64,000 nt of DNA from Caldilineaceae bacterium (GTDB lineage: Bacteria; Chloroflexota; Anaerolineae; Caldilineales; Caldilineaceae). This document shows, piece by piece, positions 37,193 through 46,616 of the stretch. The notes under the pieces are model-generated. The model did not search any database, was not told the origin of the DNA, and saw only the letters and a program-made list of their open reading frames with translations. A program made the position numbers and the translations under genes. The DNA is taken from positions 186,001-250,000 of the forward strand of contig JACKBA010000004.1 of the NCBI GenBank assembly GCA_020634815.1, written 5' to 3'. How positions within the stretch are numbered: the first letter of the stretch is position 1; each line of letters begins with the position of its first letter.

Positions 37193-38839
37193 ATGACCCG
37201 TTCGCATCCTGTTACCCGGCCAAGCGTCGCGTTCCAGCCGGAGACGCGCAACCACTTCTACGCCGGAATCATCGCCGTTGCCGACATGCTGGCGACGACG
37301 TTGGGGCCGACCGGCGGCCCGGTTCTCTCCTACGATACCACCCGCAAGAAGGTCGAGGCCATCGACGACGCGGCCACGGTGCTGCGGCGGATGATCAGCC
37401 TGGGCCGGCCTGACCTGGACATCGGCGCCATGCTCGTGCGCGGCATGGTGTGGCAGTTGGAGCAGCGCATCGGCGACGGCGGCACCGCGGCCGTGCTCCT
37501 CATGCGCGCGCTCGTCGAGGAAGGCATGCGCCAGATCACGGCGGGAACCAATGCCATGCGCCTGGTCGAAGGCATCCGCCAGGGCGCAGAGATCGCGCAC
37601 GCCACGCTGCGCGAGCAGGCGCGCAAGGTCACGGGCGAGCGCGGCCTGGCGACCGTCGCGCGCACCGTCATGCAGGATGACGACCTGGCCGCAGTCCTGG
37701 GCGAGCTGAGCTATCTGCTCGGCGCCGACGGCCACCTGCAGGTGGAGTCCTACGTTGCGCCCTACCTGGAACGCCAGTACATCGGCGGCGCGCACTACGG
37801 CGCCAAGATTGCCAGCATGTATTTCTACAGCGAACCTGAACGCCAGCGCGCCGTGCTCTCGTCGCCCGCAGTGGCCGTGCTCGACAAGGGCGTGACCGAG
37901 GCTGAGCAGGCCGTGGCGCTGCTCGAAGCCACCGTCAAGGCCGGGCGCAAGACGCTGCTGGTCATCGCACCCGATTTCAGCGGCTCCGGCCTGAATCTGT
38001 TGGTTGCCAACCACGCCCAGCCCGAAGAAAAGCGCAAGGTCGCTGTGCTCGCCGTCACGCTCAGCGCCGTGGGCGACGAGCGGCGTCTGGCCTTGCAGGA
38101 TCTGGCACTCATGACCGGCGGCGTCATCCTCGGGGACATCGGCCAGCACCAGGCGCGCTCGGCCGAGGCGGAGGACCTGGGGCGTGCCACGCGTGCCGAA
38201 TTCGCCGACAAGGGGCTCGTGCTGACCATGGATTCGAGCCGGCGCGCGCAGGTTCAGGAGCAGATCGCCGAATTGAGCAACCGGCTTGCGGGCATGGCCC
38301 ACGACGACGAGGATCGCCCCGTGCTGACCCGCCGCCTGGCCGCGCTGAGCGGCGGCATCGGCGTGCTCAAGATCGGCGCGCATCATCCGCCCGCGCGTGA
38401 ACTGCGGCGCGCCCAGGCCGAACGTGCCTGGAAAGTGCTCTCCGCGGTGCAGCGGGGCGGTGTGGTGGCCGGTGGCGGCGCAGCGCTGCTGCACTGCCAG
38501 CCCGCCGTGCTCGACGCGGCTAGCCGTACCGCAGACCCCGATATCGCGCTGGGCATGCGCGTCCTGGCCGCCGCGCTGGCTGCACCGCAGCGCCAGATCC
38601 TGGAGAATGCGACCGTTTCCGCGCCGGCCGTCTACATCGAACGCCTGCTCGATGGCGGTGCGGGTGCGGCCTACGACGTCTTCGCCGGCCGCGTCGTCGA
38701 CGCCTATGACCACGGTCTGCTCGACGCTGCCGACGTCGTGGCGGCGATCCTGCGTTCGGCCGTCAGCGGCGCCACCATGACGCTGAGCACCGACGCCATT
38801 GTCTATCACCGCAAGCCGCAGCAGAGCTTGACACCCTGA
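37193..38839 (+). CDS. Divergent GroEL-like chaperonin lacking the catalytic Asp
   Basis: 548 residues, the length of GroEL, and collinear with it. ADMLATTLGPTGGPV corresponds to the GroEL VTLGPKGRNV loop, DDAATVLRRM (Asp58/59) to NDGVTV, IGDGGTAAVLLMRAL (Asp95) to GDGTTTATVL, and GGVVAGGGAALL to GVVAGGGVAL. In an ungapped alignment of the last motif, the ATP-hydrolysing Asp398 of GroEL falls on Arg411 (AERAW). The Gly-Gly-Met tail is absent and no groES is adjacent. It is therefore a paralogue that may bind but poorly hydrolyse ATP. It starts a co-directional group with a beta-propeller gene 8 bases downstream. Its function is unknown; a specialised folding or scaffold role is inference. Confidence 0.85.
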   Translation: MTRSHPVTRPSVAFQPETRNHFYAGIIAVADMLATTLGPTGGPVLSYDTTRKKVEAIDDAATVLRRMISLGRPDLDIGAMLVRGMVWQLEQRIGDGGTAAVLLMRALVEEGMRQITAGTNAMRLVEGIRQGAEIAHATLREQARKVTGERGLATVARTVMQDDDLAAVLGELSYLLGADGHLQVESYVAPYLERQYIGGAHYGAKIASMYFYSEPERQRAVLSSPAVAVLDKGVTEAEQAVALLEATVKAGRKTLLVIAPDFSGSGLNLLVANHAQPEEKRKVAVLAVTLSAVGDERRLALQDLALMTGGVILGDIGQHQARSAEAEDLGRATRAEFADKGLVLTMDSSRRAQVQEQIAELSNRLAGMAHDDEDRPVLTRRLAALSGGIGVLKIGAHHPPARELRRAQAERAWKVLSAVQRGGVVAGGGAALLHCQPAVLDAASRTADPDIALGMRVLAAALAAPQRQILENATVSAPAVYIERLLDGGAGAAYDVFAGRVVDAYDHGLLDAADVVAAILRSAVSGATMTLSTDAIVYHRKPQQSLTP

Positions 38840-38847
38840 GAAAACCC

Positions 38848-39684
38848 ATGCCGATCGTTCTTTCTTTGACTCAGCGTGACGATGCCTTGTGGGCGCTTGG
38901 CCCGGAAGGTCTCTACGAATATAGCGACGGTGAGCTTGCCCCGCTGCCGCAGCCGGACGCCCAACCCGCGTGTTGCCTGTCCGTCGGCGACCGCCTGCTC
39001 GTCGGCGGCGCAACACATGGCGTGGCCTACGCCGGCAGCGACGGCGCCTGGCAGGCAAGCTGGATGGATGGCGTGCAGGCTTCCGTCGTCTGCCTGGCCG
39101 CCGACCCGGACCAGGCGCACAGCGGTGTCGTGCTGGCCGGCAGTTCCGGCGGCGGCATCCTGCGTACGACCAACCGCGGCCGCCACTGGAGCGTCTGCAA
39201 CTTCGGCCTTTTCAACTTCGACGTGCTGTGCATGGCCTGGGCGCCGATCCAGCCGGCCGGGCAGTGGCCGCCGCTGCAGGCGGTTTTTGCCGGCACCGAG
39301 GGCGGCGTCTATCGATCGCCCAATGGCGGTCGCGGCTGGAAGCAGAGTGCCGGCCTCAACGCTCCCGTCATTTCGCTGGCCGTGGCGCCCGATTTTCATG
39401 ACGGCGGTGCGGTGCTGGCCGGTACGGAGGGTGCGGGTCTCTGGCGCTCGGAGGATGGCGGCTTCACCTTTGCCGCGGTGCCCGGCGCGCCGGAGGTCGT
39501 CAACGCGCTGGCGGCCTGGGATGGCGGCTGGCTGCTCAGCGACGCCGAAGGCATCTGGCGCTCCGACGACGGCGCGATCTGGTCACGGCTGGAGGGCATC
39601 GGGCCGGCCTTTACTTTGTTTCCTACGCCGGACGGCTTGCTGGCCGGCGGCATGGATGGCGTCTTCTGGGTTGACAAGCGTTGA
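38848..39684 (+). CDS. Cytoplasmic beta-propeller protein (BNR/sortilin-like repeats)
   Basis: 278 residues with repeated blades of the type LAGSSGGGILRTTNRGRHWS, FAGTEGGVYRSPNGGRGWK, LAGTEGAGLWRSEDGGFTF and LSDAEGIWRSDDGAIWSRLE. The Ser/Thr-x-Asp/Asn-x-Gly-x-x-Trp pattern is that of BNR-type propellers. There is no signal peptide, so it is cytoplasmic, unlike most such proteins. It begins 8 bases after the GroEL-like gene and is almost certainly translated with it. A partner or substrate-adaptor role for the chaperonin is inference. Confidence 0.78.
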   Translation: MPIVLSLTQRDDALWALGPEGLYEYSDGELAPLPQPDAQPACCLSVGDRLLVGGATHGVAYAGSDGAWQASWMDGVQASVVCLAADPDQAHSGVVLAGSSGGGILRTTNRGRHWSVCNFGLFNFDVLCMAWAPIQPAGQWPPLQAVFAGTEGGVYRSPNGGRGWKQSAGLNAPVISLAVAPDFHDGGAVLAGTEGAGLWRSEDGGFTFAAVPGAPEVVNALAAWDGGWLLSDAEGIWRSDDGAIWSRLEGIGPAFTLFPTPDGLLAGGMDGVFWVDKR

Positions 39685-39702
39685 GTTGAAGGGGTCGCAC
39701 GC

Positions 39703-40629
<927 letters not shown>

Positions 40630-40631
40630 GA

Positions 40632-40733
40632 GGGGCGAGTTGCGAGGGGCGAGGGGCGATTGACGCCGCTGCGGCGACGGTTATTCGGACCCCACAAGAT
40701 CCCTCACCCCCTCATCCTGTCATCTTGTCATTC
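40632..40733. repeat. Intergenic word repeats (GAGGGGC and CCTCATC/TTGTCATC)
   Basis: Tandem GAGGGGCGA words at 40632-40660, then CCCTCACCCCCTCATCCTGT followed by CATCTTGTCATTCTC at 40701-40735. The second run recurs at 8,929 and 57,540-57,600. It ends just before the ribosome-binding site of the next gene. Confidence 0.65.
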
Positions 40734-40756
40734 TCATTGACCTGAAGGACAACCCG

Positions 40757-41751
40757 ATGACCTCCTCAATCCGCATCGCCTTCATCGGCGCCGGACGCAT
40801 GGCCAACCATCACGCCGGCTTCTTGCAGCAGGAGCCGGACGTCGCGATTGTGGCGGCGGCGGATATCGACCGGGCGCGCCGAGGCATTCGCGGCAAAGTG
40901 GGGCGGCACGCCCTATCCCGACCACTGCGCCATGCTCGATGCCGGGGAATCGATGCCGTCTACATCTGCACGCCGACGGGCAGCCACGCGCTGCTCGGCC
41001 TCGACGTGGTGGCGCGCAACCTGCCGCTCTTTGTGGAGAAACCGCTCGATTCTCGATCTCAAGCTCGCCGCCCGCTTTGTTGAGGCCGCCGAGCAGCGCA
41101 AGCTCATCACCATGACCTGCTTTCAGTGGCGCTATTCGCCGGGCTATCGCCGCGCCCAGGCGCTGATCGACGGCGCACCCGTCGCGCTGGTGACACTGCG
41201 CTGGTACTGGACGCGACCGCCCATTCCGTGGATGTGGGATCGTACGTTGGCCGGCGGCCAGCTTGTCGACCAGAGCATCCATCTCGTCGACGTGGGCCGC
41301 GGGTTGGCCGGCGACATTGCGACGGTTTACGCGGCCTACAACGAGCGGCAGGTCAACCAGGATCGAGTTTCACAACTGGGATGCCTACGCCGTGACGCTG
41401 CGCTTCAAGGGCGGCGCCGTCGGCACCAGCGCCAGCACCTACGCCCTCTTCCCGGAGATCCAGGAGCCGCCCTCGGCCGATTTTGCGCTGCGCGACCGCC
41501 TGGTGCGCGTCACCGATCGCGGCGCGGCGCAGTTCACGCCGCAGGGTGTCGAGGAGTGGCCGAACGACGAGCCGCTGCACGCCGGCGTCAACCGCGCCTT
41601 TGTGGAGGCGTTGCGCAAGAACGACCCGTCGCTTGTCGCCACGCCGCTGCGCGCCGGGCTGGAATCGACCGCCGTCGTGCTGGCGGCCAATGCCTCGGCC
41701 GCGACCGGCCAGCCGGTCGATGTCGCCGCGTTCCTCGCCGCCAGTGTATGA
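40757..41751 (+). pseudogene. Gfo/Idh/MocA-family oxidoreductase, frameshifted
   Basis: About 330 residues can be assembled only by changing frame near 40,880, 40,951, 41,050 and 41,357. The pieces are IRIAFIGAGRMANHHAGFLQ (Rossmann), EAFAAKWGGTPYPDHCAMLD, VYICTPTGSHALLG with FVEKPLD (catalytic Lys), FVEAAEQRKLITMTCFQWRY with LVDQSIHLVDVGR, and EFHNWDAYAVTLRFKGGAVG to the end. Each join looks like loss of one or two bases. The protein parts are otherwise well conserved, so sequence error is at least as likely as true decay. Its TGA overlaps the ATG of the P450 gene. Confidence 0.8.
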
Positions 41752-42988
41752 GCGCTGCGTGGGTGGATGAACATCTCGGTACGCCCGAGTTCTATGCCGA
41801 CCCCTATCCGGTGCTGCGCCGCCTGCGCGAGAGGCGCCGGTCGTGTGGAGCGAGCGCATGGGCGGCTGGCTGGTCACGCGCTACGCCGACGTAGCCGCCG
41901 CGCTGCGCGACCCCGCACGCTTCTCGAATGCCGGCCGTGTCCACTATCTCCTCGACCAACTCACGCCGGAGCAGCGCGCGGGCACGGACCTCCTGCAACG
42001 CCACTATGCCGTGGGCGTCGGTCACGCCGACCCGCCCGAGCACACGCGCCTGCGCCGGCTGCTGACCCCGCTCTTTCAGCCGCAGCGGCTGGCAGCATTG
42101 ACGGCGCGCGTGCAGGCTGTGGTCGATCAGTTGCTCGATGCGGTCGCCGGGCGCGATGCCTTCGATCTCGTCGCCGCGCTGGCGTACCCGCTGCCGGCCA
42201 TCGTCGTGCTGGAGTTCCTGGGCGCACCGCCGGCGGACATGGATCACTTTCGGCGCTGGGCACTGGACATCAACGGCCTCTTTGCCGGCGGCGGCCGTCT
42301 TCGGCCGGAAGCGGTGGCCGTTGCCCAGTCCAGCCTGGTGGAGATGCGCGCCTATCTCGACGACCTCATTGCCGAGCGGGTGCGCAATCCGTGCGACGAT
42401 GTCATCTCGCTGCTGGCGGCCGATGCGACCCGCGACCGGCTGGACATGGCTGAGCTTGTCTCCACGTGCGTCACGCTCTTCGTGGCCGGCCACGAGACGA
42501 CGACCAATCTCATTGGCAACGGCATGGTCGCGCTGCTGCGCCATCCCGGCGCGCTGGCACAGGTGCGCGCGGACTCTGGTCTCATGGCGCCGGCCATCGA
42601 GGAGATGCTGCGCTACGATGCGCCGGTCGCGCGTGCCTGGCGGCTGGCCCGCGCCGACGTCGAACTCGGCGGCCGGCTCATTCGCCAGGGGCAGATGGTG
42701 CTGCTCATGCTCGGCGCCGCCAATCGCGACCCGGACCAGTTCGCCGATCCGGAGACATTCGACGTGACCCGCACCGAGAACCGGCACCTGGGCTTTGGCT
42801 ACGGTATCCACTTTTGCCTGGGCGCGCCGCTCGCCCGCATCGAGGCGCCCATCGCCATCGGCACCTTGCTGGCGCGCTTCCCGGCCCTGGCGCTGGATGA
42901 GAGCCGGCCGCTGCGCTGGCGCCACGATATTGCCCTGCGCGGCGTCGAGACGCTGCCCGTTACCACAGGAGGAATCGCCCATGTCTGA
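41748..42988 (+). pseudogene. Cytochrome P450, one frameshift near the N-terminus
   Basis: About 412 residues after joining the start (AAWVDEHLGTPEFYADPYPV) to the rest at about 41,830, where one G seems missing. All P450 hallmarks are present: I-helix FVAGHETTTN, ExxR in EEMLRYDAPV, PDQFADPETFDVTR, and the haem loop FGYGIHFCLGAPLAR with the axial Cys. The type resembles bacterial CYP107-like enzymes, soluble and needing a ferredoxin and reductase not encoded nearby. Its ATG overlaps the previous TGA, and its stop overlaps the next start, so it belongs to the same transcript. A P450 inside a sugar-catabolic run may demethylate an O-methylated sugar; that is inference. Confidence 0.87.
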
Positions 42989-44356
42989 CACCACGCTCAC
43001 GATCGGCCTGGTCAGCATTGCCCGCCCGACCTTCGACGTGCCGCTCGCCCAGTCGATTGCCGACGGCGTCGCCGACCGGCTGGAGGCGGCGGGCTGCACG
43101 CTGACCGGCTCAGGTCGCACGCTCATCATGGATACGGCCGCGCTGGCCGCGGTGCAGGATGCGCTGGCCGCCGCGCCGCCCGACCTGCTGCTGCTGCTCC
43201 AGGCCAGCTTTGCCGACAGCAGCATGGCCGTGCTCCTGGCCGAGGCGGCCCACGCGCGCCGCGTGCCGGTGCTGCTGTGGGCCGTGCCCGATGCGCGCGA
43301 GGGCGGGCGTCTGCGCCTCAACAGCCTGTGCGGCATCAACCTGGCCGGCCACGCGCTGATGCTGCGCGGCGTGCCGTACGATTATCTCCTCGCCTCGCCC
43401 GGCGCGCCGGCGCGCTGGATAAAGTGACGCGGCTGGCACGCATCGGCCGGGCGCGGCGCGCTGGACCAGGCGACCATCGGGCTGGTGGGCGAACATCCCG
43501 CCGGCTTTGACACCTGCGCCTACGACGCCGGCGACCTGGCCGATCTCTTCGGCGTGCGTCCAGCCCGTTGCGCTGGCCGACACATTGGCCCAGGCCGCCG
43601 CCTCACCCGACGGCGCGCGCGATGCGTTTATCGAACGCGTCACGGCGCTGGCGCCCAATGTGGCCGAACTCGACCAGGCTGCCGTGCGCGGCACTGCCGG
43701 CGTCTATCACGCCTTGCGCACGCTGGCCGACGACAGCCAACTCTCCGGCGTTGCCGTGCGCTGCTGGCCCGAGTTCTTCACCGAGCTGGGCTGTGCGGCG
43801 TGCGGCGCGATGAGCGTGCTCAACGAGGAGAAATGCCCGGCAGCTGCGAGGCTGACGTCAACGGCACGGTCACGTCGCTGCTGCTTCAGGCGCTGAGCGG
43901 CGCACAGGCCTTCATCACCGACCTGGTCTCCATCGAGGCGGAGAGCGACACGGGCGTGCTCTGGCATTGCGGGCTGGCGCCGGCGAGCATGGCCGACCCG
44001 GAGGGCCCGATCCTGGGCACGATTCACAGCAACCGCAAGCTGCCGCTGCTCTTCGAGTTCCCGCTCAAGCCCGGCGCGTCACGATTGCGCGCCTGCATCG
44101 CACCGCGCTGGACAATGGCACGAGCCGGCTACCAGTTTCGTCATCGGCGGCGGCGAGATGGTACGCGCGCCAAGAGCTTCACCGGCACCAGTCCGGCGTC
44201 ATCCGCTTCGACCGGCCGGCGGCGGAGGTCTTCGACACCATCATGCGCGCCGGGCTGGAACACCACGTCAGCATCACCTACGGCGACTACCAGGAGGAAC
44301 TGCGCGGCTTTGCACGGCTGGCGGGGCTGGCTGTGCTGGAGTTGACGGCGCCATAG
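42981..44356 (+). pseudogene. L-fucose/L-arabinose isomerase-like protein, several frameshifts
   Basis: The ATG at 42981 has AGGAGG 10 bases upstream. The open N-terminal part (TTLTIGLVSIARPTFDVPLA) runs to about 43,420. The remainder is recovered in three frames: GEHPAGFDTCAYDAGDLADL, VELDQAAVRGTAGVYHALRT-like text, LGCAACGAMSVLNEEKC, CEADVNGTVTSLLLQALSG, and a C-terminal QEELRGFARLAGLAVLELTA. The NEEKC/CEADVNGTVT block and Glu/Asp ligands are typical of fucose-isomerase-related proteins. Shifts lie near 43,420, 43,460, 43,555, 43,835, 44,080 and 44,130-44,190. The gene would convert an aldose to a ketose for catabolism. Confidence 0.75.
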
Positions 44357-44399
44357 CGTCGCAACGCGTCCCGCGATCTTGCGGTGAGGAGGTAGAACC

Positions 44400-46616
44400 A
44401 TGTGGCGTCCGGCAACATCCACAGAGTTGATGCCCTCAGATCTTGCCGAGAATCTGGCGCAACTGCGGCAATCGTCCTTGCGCCGGCTCATCGTCGCCGT
44501 CGTTGGCCTTTACCTCCTCATGCAGTTGGCGCTGTCGGCGACCTGGCCTTCGCTCTTCTCCTGGCCGGTCGTGCCCGTCGTCGCTATCGTCTTTGGCAGT
44601 TCGGCCGCGGGGCTCTTCCTGACCCGCGTTCATGTCGATCTGGCTCACGTTATCTGGCAGATCGGATTGTCGACGGCGGTGGTCCTGGCGGCGCTGACCT
44701 TCCAGCGGCCGGAACCCTTGCTGCTGCTGGCCTTTCAGCCGTTCATGTTCGCCGTCATCATGGGCTGGCCCTGGGGTGGGCTTGCCTGGCTGCTCGTCAC
44801 CGCGCTCGTCGCCGCTGTATTGCGCGATGGGGGCGTTGAGGGATTCACGTTGGCCTACGCCGTGGCTATCGTTTTTGCCGGCGCGCTGGGCGGCGTGCTG
44901 GGGTGGGCAGCCATTGGCAACCTTGTGACCGTGGCCCAGTGGCTCCATGACGCCGATCGCCAGTCGCGGCAGAACCTGCAGGATGCTCGCCAGCACCGGT
45001 CGAAGTTGTTGCAGGCCGTCAAGGAACTCGACCAGGCGAATTACCGCCTTGTGCGCATCAACGCAGCGCTGGCGACGGCCCGTCACACGGCCGAGGAGGC
45101 GCTGCGCTTCAAGGCCGAGTTTGTCGCCAATGTCAGTCACGAATTGCGCACCCCGCTCAATCTGATCATCGGCTTTAGCGAGGTGATGATCCTGTCGCCC
45201 GAGAGTTACGGCGGCCAGCAGTTGCCCGGCGCCTACCGTGCCGACATCAACGCCATCTACAATAATGCCAGACATTTGAAGGCGCTCGTCGACGATGTTC
45301 TGGACATGGGGCGCATCGATGCAGGCAAGCTGGCCTTCACGCGGGAGCCGGTTGAGATCCAGGAGTTGTTGCTGGAAGTCGACGGGATCGTCGGCGACTA
45401 CATTGCCGCCAAGGGCCTTACGTATGCCCGCGAGGTCGAGCCGGGGCTGCCGGCGCTGACGATTGACCGGGTGCGCGTGCGCCAGGTTTTGCTCAACCTG
45501 CTGGTCAATGCCGTACGCTTCACCGAGAGCGGCTCGATCCGGCTGGAGGTTGCGCGTAGTGACGGCACCGTTCGCTTTGCCGTCTTTGACAGCGGGCGTG
45601 GGATTGGCGCAGAAGAACTGTCCCACGTCTTCGAGCCCTTTCACACGAGCGGCGGCGATGGCGGGGCCAGGTGGTTCGACGGCAAAGGCCTGGGTCTCCC
45701 GATCAGCAAGAAATATGTAGAGATGCACGGCGGCAAGATTGGGGCGGAGAGCGTGGCCGGGCGCGGCAGTACGTTTTGGTTCACGCTGCCGGTGGCCGGC
45801 AACGGAGCCGGGCAGCATACCGAGAGTCGCCTGGTTGAGGAATTGCGGTCAACGCCGCGCCCGTTGTTGGTTGCCGCCGTAGGTGATGGCGCCGTGATGT
45901 CCAGGCTCCAGCGCAGCCTGGACGCGTATCAGATCGAGCATGTCGCCGATCTGCGCCGGGCGGTGGCAGTGGCCGACGAACTGGAGGCCGTTGCGATCGT
46001 CACCGATGAAAACCGGTTGCCTGCCGCAGATGTGGTGGGGGCACTGCCGCAGCCCACAGTGCCGGTGATAGCCTGCCAGGCGCTGAAATCTACCCGCGAG
46101 GAGTCGCTGCCCGACGTCGACATCACGCTGACCGAGCCGGTGCCCGCGTCGCAGCTATTGGCCTTTTTCGATGGGCTGCCTCCGGAGCAAATCCACACCG
46201 TGCTGATTGCAGACGAGAATCCTGACACGGTGCGCCTGTTGCGCCGTGTTCTGCGCGCCCGGGTCGCCGCCGGCACGCTCCTCGAGGCGTACAACGGCGA
46301 GGAGGTCTTGCAGCGCCTGCGTGACGAACGGCCCAGCCTGGCCCTGGTCGATGTCGCGCTGTGCGATGACGGCGGTGTGCCGGTCCTCACGCGGATCGCC
46401 GGTGACGCGACGGTGCGCCCGCGCTGGCTGGCGGCCCTTGTCCCGGCGCCGGCCCTGTTGAGCCAGGGGCGCGAGGTGACGGTGACGCTGCCTGCTGACC
46501 TGACGCTGGATCGAATGTCGGGATTGCTGCGCGCGATCTGTTCGGTCTTCGTTGCCCAGGAAACGGACGCCGCTACTGCCATTGGGCCAGAGCCGCAAGC
46601 AGCGCTTCCTGGCTGA
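44400..46616 (+). CDS. Sensor histidine kinase with two degenerate C-terminal receiver-like domains
   Basis: 738 residues. About six membrane helices (30-190), a coiled coil, HisKA with His247 (FVANVSHELRTPLN), and HATPase_c at about 345-475 (LLNLLVNAVRF, DSGRGIG, GKGLGLPISKKYVE), all intact. The two C-terminal segments fold like receivers but are degenerate. The first (about 484-585) has EPVPAS where a Lys-Pro is expected. The second (about 597-700) keeps an Asp (LALVDVAL) but has lost the Lys. They may bind rather than accept phosphate. GAGGAGG precedes the ATG. The 3' end overlaps the convergent neighbour by 44 bases. Confidence 0.88.
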   Translation: MWRPATSTELMPSDLAENLAQLRQSSLRRLIVAVVGLYLLMQLALSATWPSLFSWPVVPVVAIVFGSSAAGLFLTRVHVDLAHVIWQIGLSTAVVLAALTFQRPEPLLLLAFQPFMFAVIMGWPWGGLAWLLVTALVAAVLRDGGVEGFTLAYAVAIVFAGALGGVLGWAAIGNLVTVAQWLHDADRQSRQNLQDARQHRSKLLQAVKELDQANYRLVRINAALATARHTAEEALRFKAEFVANVSHELRTPLNLIIGFSEVMILSPESYGGQQLPGAYRADINAIYNNARHLKALVDDVLDMGRIDAGKLAFTREPVEIQELLLEVDGIVGDYIAAKGLTYAREVEPGLPALTIDRVRVRQVLLNLLVNAVRFTESGSIRLEVARSDGTVRFAVFDSGRGIGAEELSHVFEPFHTSGGDGGARWFDGKGLGLPISKKYVEMHGGKIGAESVAGRGSTFWFTLPVAGNGAGQHTESRLVEELRSTPRPLLVAAVGDGAVMSRLQRSLDAYQIEHVADLRRAVAVADELEAVAIVTDENRLPAADVVGALPQPTVPVIACQALKSTREESLPDVDITLTEPVPASQLLAFFDGLPPEQIHTVLIADENPDTVRLLRRVLRARVAAGTLLEAYNGEEVLQRLRDERPSLALVDVALCDDGGVPVLTRIAGDATVRPRWLAALVPAPALLSQGREVTVTLPADLTLDRMSGLLRAICSVFVAQETDAATAIGPEPQAALPG

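Noticed and set aside
38840..39702. groES gene downstream of the GroEL-like gene
   Set aside because: The next gene is a 278-residue beta-propeller, not a 10-kDa co-chaperonin.
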